Position numbers and translations under genes: made by a program. Below, piece after piece: positions 31,831 to 40,348 of a stretch of DNA of 64,000 nucleotides. Below the pieces are notes generated by a model. The model was not told the DNA's origin. It saw only the letters and a program-made list of their open reading frames with translations, and did not search any database. Numbering within the stretch: the first letter of the stretch is position 1; every line of letters starts with the position of its first letter. This stretch comes from Candidatus Barnesiella excrementigallinarum (GTDB taxonomy: Bacteria > Bacteroidota > Bacteroidia > Bacteroidales > Barnesiellaceae), in the NCBI GenBank assembly GCA_019114445.1, contig DXFL01000011.1:124001-188000 (forward strand). The letters are read 5' to 3'.

Positions 31831-33015
31831 TTATGGTTGGGTATATACTATAATTTTGTTTCCTTCCCGCCGATACGAGAGTGATACCGTATGTGAAATA
31901 GCTTCCAATACTTCGTCGATCGAGAGATTTAAATCCATGTTTCCATAACAAGTTTCGTTGTCGAGCGATTCGATTCCTTCGATGGGAATGTTGTAGTAGC
32001 GGGATAACGATTTCAGTATGTCGTGTAACTTCATGTCGTTGAAGTTGATGATGTCGTCTTTCCAACAGATATAGGGAGTTACATCTACGTTCCGCACATT
32101 TACCTGTCCGCTTTCATAGGCAAGTCGTTGGTTGGGCGACAGTTTGGTGCTGTTTTCACCGGCTATGACTTCGACACTCCCTTTTACCAGCGTTACCGAC
32201 GATTGTGCATCGGTGTGGTAATCCGAAACGTTGAATTTCGTACCTAATACTTTTACTTCGATTCGGTTACTCCTCACAATGAATGGGCGCGAAACATCTC
32301 GCCGCACATCAAGATAGATTTCTCCGTCGACATACAGGTGCCGTTGCTCTTCGAAATTGGATTTGTAAATCACTCGTGACCCCGAATTTATCCACAGTGC
32401 CGACCCGTCGGGCAGCGTCATGTGGGAGCGTTTCCCATAAGGAACTATAATTTGGCTGTTTGTCGTTTCGGTGTCGTTTTTAATATTGGCAACCTGCACG
32501 TCGTCGACCATGATTACTCCTCCTTTTTCGATAGAGATGCTTGCCATTGTTTTATCGACGTTGATTGATTGTTTTTCGTCGATAATAATTTGAATGTTGT
32601 TACCCATTTCGACCGAATCGGAAAGAAGGGCCAAGCAGTGATCGGTAGATTGCGCAGAATATTCTTTATTTAAAAACCAAACTGTTGTAGAGAGTGAGAT
32701 AGCCAACAGTATACTGGCCGCAATCCATATTTTTTTAGCCGTGTGATACCGTTTGCGGTTTTGGCCGGCTCTTTTATAGATATTGGTCAGCAGGTCGTTT
32801 TTGTAGGAATTGATGAAGATATTCTTATCGGGAGTTATCGAGGTGTTGCGTATCAAAGCAATAGCAAGGTCTATTTTCTCCTCTTCTCCCGGAAATTTTT
32901 TCTTGTAGGCTTCTAAATCGAAGTTGCTTTCTTGCGGGCCATACTTTGCCCAAAGGAAAAGCTCATCGTCGAAGATGAATTTTTCTAAGTCGTTGAATGT
33001 ATGGCCTTTATTCAT
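31831..33015 (-). CDS. FecR-family anti-sigma factor
   Basis: Inner-membrane protein that holds the ECF sigma factor and receives the signal from the STN domain of SusC. The cytoplasmic N-terminal part (~1-90) is followed by one membrane helix (about 95-112, IWIAASILLAISLSTTVWFL). The periplasmic FecR domain (about 185-290) contains VPYGKRSHMTLPDGSALWINSGSRVIY and VEVKVLGTKFNVSDY-type blocks. The C-terminal DUF4974 domain (about 320-390) contains FNDMKLHDILKSLSRYYNI. The length of 394 aa is typical. It follows the sigma gene by 129 nt. Confidence 0.92.
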   Translation of the reverse strand: MNKGHTFNDLEKFIFDDELFLWAKYGPQESNFDLEAYKKKFPGEEEKIDLAIALIRNTSITPDKNIFINSYKNDLLTNIYKRAGQNRKRYHTAKKIWIAASILLAISLSTTVWFLNKEYSAQSTDHCLALLSDSVEMGNNIQIIIDEKQSINVDKTMASISIEKGGVIMVDDVQVANIKNDTETTNSQIIVPYGKRSHMTLPDGSALWINSGSRVIYKSNFEEQRHLYVDGEIYLDVRRDVSRPFIVRSNRIEVKVLGTKFNVSDYHTDAQSSVTLVKGSVEVIAGENSTKLSPNQRLAYESGQVNVRNVDVTPYICWKDDIINFNDMKLHDILKSLSRYYNIPIEGIESLDNETCYGNMDLNLSIDEVLEAISHTVSLSYRREGNKIIVYTQP

Positions 33016-33144
33016 TTTTGTGCGTTTTGTCTCGTGTAGAGTGTTCTATACAGTAGACAAAACAGAGGCCGGTTTTATACTCACCGGAGGTATTTTTTTT
33101 GAAATTTTTTGGAGGGTTGTATTCGGAGTGGTGAGTAGAGGGGA

Positions 33145-33714
33145 TTAAGGCAGGATAATCATAGATACTTTCGAACTGCTTTCCCGTAGTTTTTGCAGGC
33201 TCCGGGAGATAAGGTTTCGTGCCGATTGAGTATTCATGTCCATAATTTGAGCGATTTCGTCAATGGTCATGTCGTGGATAAATCGTAAGTAAACAATTTC
33301 TTTTTGTCTTTCGGTCAACGACTCCATAATATTCTTTACCTCGTCGGTTAGAGAATATTCTCCTTTTGAGAAGAGGTTTTCTTCGATGGTATAGGAGAGG
33401 GTAAATTCTATGTTCTCGATGTCGAGCTCGGCTGTGCGGGCATTGCGAATGAGTTGGTTGTATATGCTGTTTTTGAGTGAGCGGAAGAGAAAAGGTTTCA
33501 GCCGAGAACTGTCGTTAAGGGTAAAACTTTTTTGGTATAGTTTCAGAAACAGGTCTTGAATGGCATCTTCGACAATTTCTTGGTTGCGGCTTAATCGCCA
33601 GCCATAGTGCATTAGGTCGTCGAACAGTTCGTTGTACAGGATTGTGAATGCATCGTCGTTCCCGCATAAGAATTGCAAGTAAAGTTGTTGTATGTGTTTT
33701 TCTTGGACGGGCAT
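33145..33714 (-). CDS. ECF RNA polymerase sigma factor
   Basis: Sigma-70 family extracytoplasmic-function factor. Region 2 (about residues 20-95) contains DDLMHYGWRLSRNQEIVEDAIQDLFLKLYQ. Region 4 (about 130-180) contains LTERQKEIVYLRFIHDMTIDEIAQIMDMNTQSARNLISRSLQKLR. The length of 189 aa is standard. With the downstream fecR and STN-susC it makes a trans-envelope regulatory cascade; the expected target is the susC promoter in the gap at 31673-31830 and thus the whole locus to 16.3 kb. Confidence 0.93.
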   Translation of the reverse strand: MPVQEKHIQQLYLQFLCGNDDAFTILYNELFDDLMHYGWRLSRNQEIVEDAIQDLFLKLYQKSFTLNDSSRLKPFLFRSLKNSIYNQLIRNARTAELDIENIEFTLSYTIEENLFSKGEYSLTDEVKNIMESLTERQKEIVYLRFIHDMTIDEIAQIMDMNTQSARNLISRSLQKLRESSSKVSMIILP

Positions 33715-33862
33715 TTTGGTCTATTTAAATAACTGCGGGATATGAGCCTTAATGTGTGAAGGGCCTGTTAAACTGCGGCGGAAAATTACGAATATATTTA
33801 GAAACATCAAATCTTATTTCGGTTTTTTATATTGGTTAAATTTTGGGGCAGGGGGGTGTACA

Positions 33863-33901
33863 AACACAAAAGGAGGCTTTTTGGGAGCCTCCTTTTGTGT
33901 T
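33863..33901 (-). terminator. Strong terminator after the T9SS operon
   Basis: A perfect 16-bp stem (33863-33878 with 33886-33901) and 7-nt loop, 13 nt beyond the gldN stop. The 3' arm on the minus strand is T-rich (CCTTTTGTGTT). It can also act on the plus strand. Confidence 0.85.
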
Positions 33902-33914
33902 GAATTATAGCCGT

Positions 33915-35027
33915 TTATCGGGTTCGGCGTACCGATCGGACGGGTGCCGAAGATGACTTCTGTTGTTTGGGTTGTTTTTGCTTTTTTACTTTGGCCTCTT
34001 TTTGTTTTTTTGCCCGGGCGGAGCGAGAGGTCGTCTTTTCCTTTTCTTTTTCCTCTTTCCCTTCATCTATTTTCTGGCCATTTGCTTTTGCCTCTTTGGC
34101 TTCTTGTTCTTCTTTGGCTTTGGCCAGTTCTTCGGGAGTGGGCACCCACAGGTTTTCGTTAAAGTTTTTCAGTTGCCGTTCTATACTGTCTTGTGCTTGT
34201 TTCCTGATGGAGTCGTTGGGATACATTTGCATGAGCGACTGGTTACGCAGATTTTGGGTTTTGTAAATTTCGCCGTCGAACATTCTCATTTGGAAATAGT
34301 CGTCGTAGTTGTATTGCGGCACGTTGTTTTCGTTGCTGGCCAATATGTATTGGCTGGCGATGTAGGGCCGTATATCGTTGTACTTAACCCAAAACATGGG
34401 GTATTTGACGGGTTCTCCGCCGAAGTCGCCGGTGCGGTGGAGTACGGGACAGATGGCTTCGATAGAGGGCTTTACCTGTGAGGATCGGCGGTCGAAGATC
34501 CATTTTTCCAAAATATAGTAGGATAATACTTCGTTGGCCGGAATATCGCTCTCTTCGATGGTGAAGCGGGGGTTCTTCTCGGAGTATCCTTTGGCCTGAG
34601 CGTACAGGATATGGAAGCGGTCGAACATCTCTTTGACCTTGATTCGATATTCGTCGGTGAAGAGTTCCCGCCCGTCGAGGTATTCGTATGCCGGAATTTG
34701 GTTGTTGGCCAGCAGTTTCATGATTATCCTGAAAAGGTTTTCTTGGTCTTCGGTCGATTCTTCGGGATAATAGAGGGGCATATTTTTTTCTTGGGTAAGA
34801 TCTATTTGCCGATAGATGACTCTCATCCACGGAATGTCGGCCTCCGATGCGTTTTGGGTGTCGTAAAGCGATTGGGCTCTGACGCTAAGTTGGCTGTCGG
34901 CTTTCTTTTTGTCGTCCGATTCGCTTTTTTTGATTACTTGCGCGTGGCCAGTGATTGCCGACAGGAGCAGGCAAACGACCAAACCGCTTTTTATCAAGGT
35001 ATTCATATTAGCAAAGTTATATTTCAT
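33915..35027 (-). CDS. gldN: Type IX secretion system ring protein PorN/GldN
   Basis: Periplasmic partner of the lipoprotein GldK, forming the T9SS ring under the outer membrane. The start at 35027 leaves a 7-nt gap to gldM. A second ATG at 35006 (MNTLIKSGLVVCLLLSAITGHAQ) gives a tighter signal peptide and is equally possible. The core (about 60-280) shows the GldN pattern IPWMRVIYRQIDLTQEKNMPLYYP and VLSYYILEKWIFDRR. The C-terminal ~80 residues are an unusual low-complexity stretch of Lys, Glu, Ala and Gln (AKEEQEAKEAKANGQK, KEAKVKKQKQPKQQK). Last gene of porP-K-L-M-N. Confidence 0.9.
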   Translation of the reverse strand: MKYNFANMNTLIKSGLVVCLLLSAITGHAQVIKKSESDDKKKADSQLSVRAQSLYDTQNASEADIPWMRVIYRQIDLTQEKNMPLYYPEESTEDQENLFRIIMKLLANNQIPAYEYLDGRELFTDEYRIKVKEMFDRFHILYAQAKGYSEKNPRFTIEESDIPANEVLSYYILEKWIFDRRSSQVKPSIEAICPVLHRTGDFGGEPVKYPMFWVKYNDIRPYIASQYILASNENNVPQYNYDDYFQMRMFDGEIYKTQNLRNQSLMQMYPNDSIRKQAQDSIERQLKNFNENLWVPTPEELAKAKEEQEAKEAKANGQKIDEGKEEKEKEKTTSRSARAKKQKEAKVKKQKQPKQQKSSSAPVRSVRRTR

Positions 35028-35034
35028 AATGGCC

Positions 35035-36606
35035 TTAATTTACAATTACTTCGATGGGCGACAGGTCTCGTTCTATACCGTCTGGACCGATTGCCCGTAC
35101 TCTCGATATATAGAACCGTTTCCCTCTCGACAGGCGGCGGAAGGAGTCTTTTTGCCGTTGCGAGAAATTGGCTCCATCGGAGACTTCGGGAATTGCATTG
35201 CCCATCGAGTCGAAAAATACGGTTTCGAAACGCAATACCCGATAGGTTACGTTCAGCAGGTCGTCGTCGATGGCGGCTTGGATACCGGGAGCGGCGAGGA
35301 GTCTGGTTTTGGCGAAGGGTTTTCCGCCTTTATATTTTTGTTCGTATCCGTTTTCGTCTTTATAGGCGATGTAGGGCATGGGGTCGGGGAGTTGCCGTAC
35401 TCTGAAACTGGTGTTTGCGACAGTTTGCGATCGGCCGTCCATAGTTGCGGTGACGGTGATGACGGCTTCTTGTCCCACTTTCGACGGTTTGGCAATCCAG
35501 TTGTCGCCTTGCCGGGTGAGTGTGCCGTTGGTCATCGAGGCTTGAATGGCATGGTTGGGAATACCCGGAACCGATATGCTGATGGGGTTCCCGATACCGG
35601 CGTAGAGTACGTTCATCAATGTGGCCGATATGGTTGCGCTCGGTTCTACAACGGTGTAGGACGAGGCAAATTCGTGACGGGTCATGGATCCGTCGCCTCG
35701 GGGAACTTCGAGGTATCCTTGAAAATCGAATATGCCGGTGCTTCCGCATACCACTTCGTAAAGTCCTTTGTTCTCTTCGGGGAGTTGTTTCCCGTTGATG
35801 TATATGGCGGGGCGTTGGGTGGTATCGATGGCCGCCAGTACGATGTTGGCACTGTATTTTCCCCCTCGCATGATGTTTTTGGAGTTGGGAATGACAAATG
35901 CATTGAGTTGGTTTACACGCACGTCGCCTTCATCGATGTTGGTAATGAGGGTGTGCAGGGCTTCGCTTTCGGCATACCGTACGTCGCTTTGTATTTTGGT
36001 GAGTATGGTTACTGCGGCGATGACGGGCATATTTTCGAAAAGTGTCGTTTCCCAAAGCGAAGGAGAGTGGGCTACCTTGCTTCCCGAGTGTATGGAAGTA
36101 GAGAGGTAGTTTTCGATGGCGGCACGCTTGATCGAGTCGGTCATCAGGCCGCTGATAAGTGTGCGGTAATCGTCGATCATTTTCCTCAACTTCATTCCTT
36201 GCATTTGAGCGGGCGAAAGCATGATGTACGAGGCCGCTTCGAGGTCGTCCTGTCGTTCGATATTGTTCACGTCGCCATCTTTTCCGTCGGCTTTTTTGAC
36301 AATTACGGTTTTCAGCGAGTCGATGTAGTTATACAGAGAAGAGGTTTTTCTTTTTACTTCCAACGATTTTTTATACCACTGTCCTCCTTTTTCGGGGTTT
36401 TGACTGTTAAAGTCGGCGAGTTTTTGGTAGAGGGCGGCGTTTTGGAACGAAGCATTCGCGGTAGACCTTTCCAATCCGTCTTCAACTTGCTTGAATCCGT
36501 TGAGTACATCGGACGACACGTTGAGGGCCAGCATAGCAGTGAGGACGATATACATGAGGTTTATCATCTTCTGCCGGGGTGAAAGTCTGTTGTTATTCGA
36601 TGACAT
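35035..36606 (-). CDS. gldM: Type IX secretion system motor protein PorM/GldM
   Basis: Periplasm-spanning subunit of the proton-driven T9SS motor, paired with GldL. It has one N-terminal membrane helix (about residues 14-33, INLMYIVLTAMLALNVSSDVL) with the family motif SPRQKMINLMY, and then a long periplasmic region of four beta-rich domains (about 40-523) including GNPISISVPGIPN and RVLRFETVFFDSMGN. The length of 523 aa agrees with known GldM. It is 4 nt from gldL and 7 nt from gldN, in one operon. It transmits torque to the GldKN ring. Confidence 0.95.
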   Translation of the reverse strand: MSSNNNRLSPRQKMINLMYIVLTAMLALNVSSDVLNGFKQVEDGLERSTANASFQNAALYQKLADFNSQNPEKGGQWYKKSLEVKRKTSSLYNYIDSLKTVIVKKADGKDGDVNNIERQDDLEAASYIMLSPAQMQGMKLRKMIDDYRTLISGLMTDSIKRAAIENYLSTSIHSGSKVAHSPSLWETTLFENMPVIAAVTILTKIQSDVRYAESEALHTLITNIDEGDVRVNQLNAFVIPNSKNIMRGGKYSANIVLAAIDTTQRPAIYINGKQLPEENKGLYEVVCGSTGIFDFQGYLEVPRGDGSMTRHEFASSYTVVEPSATISATLMNVLYAGIGNPISISVPGIPNHAIQASMTNGTLTRQGDNWIAKPSKVGQEAVITVTATMDGRSQTVANTSFRVRQLPDPMPYIAYKDENGYEQKYKGGKPFAKTRLLAAPGIQAAIDDDLLNVTYRVLRFETVFFDSMGNAIPEVSDGANFSQRQKDSFRRLSRGKRFYISRVRAIGPDGIERDLSPIEVIVN

Positions 36607-36610
36607 ATTG

Positions 36611-37606
36611 TTATTTTTGTTCGCTGTCGTCTTTTGGTTTTTCGGTCATATCGGCGGCCGGGGTTGCTCCCATAGGCCTGTACATATTGATGGTCATGGC
36701 CGTGATCATCTTTTCGTAAACCGAGTTTAGCTGTTGTATATATTGGGTCATTTTTTCGGCTTCTTGGCAATAGCGCGAGCTGTCGGATGCCGAGCGTTCG
36801 TACATATCGCGAATGTTGCGTAACCCGTTGTTTACACGGTCTATGTTGTCGATTTGCGAGCTTATGCTCTTCAACTGGATTTCATAGATGGTATTGAGGC
36901 CGTTGATGTTTCGGTTGAGGGTTTCCATGCCTGCGACATATCCTTGTGAAGTACCGGTTATGCCGTCGGAGTTTTCGGTAATGTTGCGGTAGGATTGCAA
37001 CAGGGTGTTCGATACGTCGGTAAGGCTTTGGGTTGCGCTACGCAATTGTTCCATTTGTTCGGCTATGCCCGAAAGTTGAGTGAGGTATTGTTGTGTAGCG
37101 TCGGTCAACTCGGCCATACGCGAAAGTTGGTCGGCAGCGGCCGACATTTTCTGTATACTTTCGGTGAGGCTTTGTGTGTCGGCTTCGCTCAGGTTGAGGC
37201 CTTCGGGGATTCCCACAGCCCGTTTGGCATCGGCAGGCGATACATCGGGATAGTTTCCGCCGCCATTACCGCCTTTGCCGTTCCCGCCGATGATAACCGT
37301 ACCTCCTTTACCATTCGAGAAGTCCGGGCGGTCTTCGGGATCTTTGCTGTTCAACACGGGGAAAACTTCTTCCCAATGATAGGTCTTGGGCGGTGTGTCG
37401 AAGGCCGAGAGGATAAACATGAGCACCTCGGTACCCATACCGATAGAAAGTAACAGGCTTCCGCCGGGGAGGTGCAATATTTTGAACAGGGCACCCCAAA
37501 TAACGATGGCAGCTCCTATACTGTATGCAAAATTGAAAAAGCGTTGACCCTTATCGCTGGATAAGAATTTTTCAATATGGTTTTTATATCTTTTGTATTT
37601 TCCCAT
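36611..37606 (-). CDS. gldL: Type IX secretion system motor protein PorL/GldL
   Basis: Inner-membrane proton channel subunit of the T9SS motor. Two membrane helices are near the N-terminus (about residues 22-40, FAYSIGAAIVIWGALFKIL, and 47-66, SLLLSIGMGTEVLMFILSAF). A Glu in the second helix (GTEVLMF) is the expected proton-path residue. The cytoplasmic part is long and predicted coiled coil (about 140-320, many A/Q/L heptads, and a tail KPKDDSEQK). A Gly/Asn-rich linker (GGNGKGGNGGGN) is at about 110. Upstream gldK is 33 nt away. Confidence 0.94.
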   Translation of the reverse strand: MGKYKRYKNHIEKFLSSDKGQRFFNFAYSIGAAIVIWGALFKILHLPGGSLLLSIGMGTEVLMFILSAFDTPPKTYHWEEVFPVLNSKDPEDRPDFSNGKGGTVIIGGNGKGGNGGGNYPDVSPADAKRAVGIPEGLNLSEADTQSLTESIQKMSAAADQLSRMAELTDATQQYLTQLSGIAEQMEQLRSATQSLTDVSNTLLQSYRNITENSDGITGTSQGYVAGMETLNRNINGLNTIYEIQLKSISSQIDNIDRVNNGLRNIRDMYERSASDSSRYCQEAEKMTQYIQQLNSVYEKMITAMTINMYRPMGATPAADMTEKPKDDSEQK

Positions 37607-37639
37607 GATCCTTGATGTTATATAGCTGGGTTTTTGATA

Positions 37640-39055
37640 TTATCTTTTGGCTTTGGCAAATCCTATTTGGGAACGTACACAGCGGAATCCGATGTATGAC
37701 CGTTGTTCGTTTTGGTACTCCCACATACGCACGTCGGAACGGATAAAGTTCGAGACGTCTTTCCACGATCCGCCTCTTACCACTTTACGCTTCATGCGGT
37801 AGGGATCTTCTTTGGCGGCATTGTATTTGTATTCGGGATTGATGTCGCTGGTGTTTTGCGAGATGGCTTCGGTATAGGCGGTCGATGTCCACTCCGATAC
37901 GTTACCGGCCATATCGTACAATCCGAATTCGTTGGGCGAATAGGACCCGACGGCCGAGGTGATGAGGTTTCCGTCTTTTACATAATTACCGTCGCCGGGT
38001 TTGAAGTTGGCATAGAAACAGCCCTTTTCGGCCATAGGCAAGTTGCCAGTCCACGGATATTTGTTGTCGTCTTTTCCGGCACGGGCGGCATATTCCCATT
38101 CGGCTTCGGTGGGGAGGCGGTAAGGTTCTATCACTACGGCATTGCGTCCGAGTGAGCCTCTCAATAAGTCTGTACGCCAAGCGCAAAACGCATTGGCCTG
38201 CTCCCACGAAACACCTACGACGGGATAGTCGTTGTAGCCGGCGTGTGAGAAATAAAGTCTCACGTAAGGTTCGTTATAGGCGTTTTCAAAGTCGTTTATC
38301 CACACGGTCGTATCGGGGTAGATATTGATAATGTAGGTGTGGAGGAAATCGAATTGGCTACCCAATGGGCGGGTAATTGTTTCTCGAATAATTCGGCCTT
38401 CGTCGTCGATGTAGGCGGTGTCTTTCGAGATCATTATAACCTCGTCGTAGTTGGGTGTATGGTCGGTGTTGAGGTCGCGCCGAGCCGGGTCGAGGCGGTT
38501 TTTGCGTTTCGAGGCTTCGGTGTAGTCGAATACTTCGTACCGATAGTTCATCTGTTCGGGATCGAGTTGACGTTCGCCGGTGATGGGATTAATGCGATAT
38601 ACGCTTTCGATGGCACGGGCTTCGTCCTCGGTAGGATTTTTCCACGGAATGGCCTTGTTCCAGTTCAGATGAGGTTTAACGGGATTCCCATCGCGGTCTT
38701 CTTCGATTTTAAACTCCTCGTTGCCGCCATAAGCGGGGTCGGCAAGCCGTTCGCGGATAATAGAGTCGCGCACCCAAAATACAAACTGTTTGTATTTCGA
38801 GTTGGTGATCTCCGTTTCGTCCATCCAAAAGGCGTCGATGGAGATGGCTCTGGGCTCTTGCTGAGTGCCCCAAATGCTATCTTTCTCGGCAGGTCCCATT
38901 TTAAAAGACCCACGCGAAATGAGAACCATGCCGTAGGGAGTGGGTTCGCCCCATGCCGTACCTCCTACACCTGTTACTTCGCCGCTGTGGCGAGACGAGG
39001 GAGAGCATGCTGCAACGATGATGGCGATGGTGATATACACGATTATCTTTTTCAT
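37640..39055 (-). CDS. gldK: Type IX secretion system lipoprotein PorK/GldK
   Basis: Outer-membrane lipoprotein of the T9SS ring. The lipoprotein signal ends at AAC (Cys about residue 17). The rest is a formylglycine-generating-enzyme (SUMF1/FGE) fold, used structurally here: GMVLISRGSFKMG, DAFWMDETEITNSKYKQFV, GVSWEQANAFCAWR, LPTEAEWEYAARAG, NEFGLYDMAGNVSEWTSTAY and a final VVRGGSWKD...IGFRCVR. The length of 471 aa is normal. It is separated from porP by 3 nt. Confidence 0.94.
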   Translation of the reverse strand: MKKIIVYITIAIIVAACSPSSRHSGEVTGVGGTAWGEPTPYGMVLISRGSFKMGPAEKDSIWGTQQEPRAISIDAFWMDETEITNSKYKQFVFWVRDSIIRERLADPAYGGNEEFKIEEDRDGNPVKPHLNWNKAIPWKNPTEDEARAIESVYRINPITGERQLDPEQMNYRYEVFDYTEASKRKNRLDPARRDLNTDHTPNYDEVIMISKDTAYIDDEGRIIRETITRPLGSQFDFLHTYIINIYPDTTVWINDFENAYNEPYVRLYFSHAGYNDYPVVGVSWEQANAFCAWRTDLLRGSLGRNAVVIEPYRLPTEAEWEYAARAGKDDNKYPWTGNLPMAEKGCFYANFKPGDGNYVKDGNLITSAVGSYSPNEFGLYDMAGNVSEWTSTAYTEAISQNTSDINPEYKYNAAKEDPYRMKRKVVRGGSWKDVSNFIRSDVRMWEYQNEQRSYIGFRCVRSQIGFAKAKR

Positions 39056-39058
39056 AGG

Positions 39059-40006
39059 CTACATTATGCGTATGCTTTTATGTTTATTCTTGTTTTTATC
39101 GGACAGGTCGAGTTTGAGGCTGTATCCGAGGAATACTTCGTGGCTTCCGCTACTGGCTTTGACGATGGCCGAAACGGGATAGTCGTAGGCATATCCTGCA
39201 ATAAAGTTTTTGTACTCAGCACCTATCATAAATATGCAAGCGTCTTTCCAACGATAGGAGAGCCCGCCCCAAAACAGTTTGTTGTATTTTACGCGGCAGG
39301 ATAGTTCGTACTGCGTAACGTTCAGGGTGCTTTTCACCATCATGGAGGGCTGCAATTCATATAACGTGTTTTTAATGGGAATATTGCTTCCGGCTATAAA
39401 ATAATAGGCTCGGCCTATGTAGGTTTCGTATTTGTCCTCGAATGTGAGAGAGGGCTCGTTGAGGTGTGTGACCGAGATACCGGCATAGAACCACGGGTGG
39501 GTGTACCATGCCCCGAACGACATATCGAAAGTCATGCCTTGCAACTCGGTGGTAGGGATTCCGTCGTCGGTCGCTTGGTGGTAGTCGCTTGACGGGATAC
39601 TCACTTGCGTACCGTCGAATCGTTCGTCGAGCATACCCAACTGTATACCCATGCTGAGAACTCCGCTCCATAATTTCAGCTTGAAAGCGTATTGTGCCCC
39701 TACGATGAGGTGTGAATATAGACCTTCGGTCTCTGAGGTGATTACCAAACCTACACCGTGATTTTGTTTTAGAAATTTAAACGGCATATCGCCTGTGATG
39801 AAGTAGGTTTGCGGAGCGCCGGGCATACCGATCCATTGTTGGCGGGTTGAGGTGAGCAGTTTCAATTTGTCGGTACTGCCTGCTGCTGCCGGGTTGTAAT
39901 AGCCGGGTACAGCCCAGTATTGGCTGAACTGCGTGTCGATTTGGGCCTTTGCGGTCACAAAGGTCAAACAGCATAGCGCGAAAATGACAAATCTTACAAT
40001 CTGCAT
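39059..40006 (-). CDS. porP: Type IX secretion system outer membrane protein PorP/SprF
   Basis: Predicted outer-membrane beta-barrel of the PorP/SprF family, needed for T9SS function. Signal peptide 1 to about 21 (TAKAQ), then the family opening DTQFSQYWAVPGYYNPAAAGS and alternating amphipathic strands to the end (HEVFLGYSLKLDL). The length of 315 aa is normal. It is the first gene of porP-K-L-M-N. The promoter is unclear: no perfect TAnnTTTG on the minus strand, only a CTTTTTTG-like box at about 40116-40123. Confidence 0.9.
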   Translation of the reverse strand: MQIVRFVIFALCCLTFVTAKAQIDTQFSQYWAVPGYYNPAAAGSTDKLKLLTSTRQQWIGMPGAPQTYFITGDMPFKFLKQNHGVGLVITSETEGLYSHLIVGAQYAFKLKLWSGVLSMGIQLGMLDERFDGTQVSIPSSDYHQATDDGIPTTELQGMTFDMSFGAWYTHPWFYAGISVTHLNEPSLTFEDKYETYIGRAYYFIAGSNIPIKNTLYELQPSMMVKSTLNVTQYELSCRVKYNKLFWGGLSYRWKDACIFMIGAEYKNFIAGYAYDYPVSAIVKASSGSHEVFLGYSLKLDLSDKNKNKHKSIRIM

Positions 40007-40348
40007 GGCGTTTTTTCGATGGGTTTCCTGTATGTGGAGAATCCCCCGGATATTTATAATAACTGAAAACAGCCTTTAAAATTGTTTTATGCTCGTATTT
40101 TCGGGGGCGAAATTACAAAAAAGAGGGGGTTCGTGTGTGCTTTTGGGAGTAGAAAAATACAATGTGCTTCGGGGAAGTAAAACCAAACTGGGTTGAGCTT
40201 TTTGTCAAGTTGTAGCCTGAATTTATAATAAAGCGATATGATGAGGCGGGTAATTTACTCTCTCGGTTTTCATGAAAAAAGGGTGCTGGGACGGGCTTCT
40301 GCCGAAATATATCGTATATTTGCACTCAAAGAGTGCTTGATTGAACTC
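40007..40348. other. Intergenic region between divergent porP and flippase genes
   Basis: A 342-nt gap without a gene I can support. An in-frame extension upstream of the flippase (from 40238) runs through it but lies mostly upstream of the flippase promoter. Apart from the promoter at 40315-40322 and a weak minus-strand box near 40116, I see nothing further. Confidence 0.6.
40315..40322 (+). promoter_or_regulatory. Promoter of the surface polysaccharide cluster; fixes the flippase start
   Basis: TATATTTG matches the -7 consensus perfectly. The first suitable ATG downstream is at 40349, which excludes the longer reading from 40238. Confidence 0.55.

Noticed and set aside
40238-40348. N-terminal extension of the flippase reading frame
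   Set aside because: A -7 promoter box at 40315-40322 lies within it and the flippase N-terminus begins naturally at 40349.
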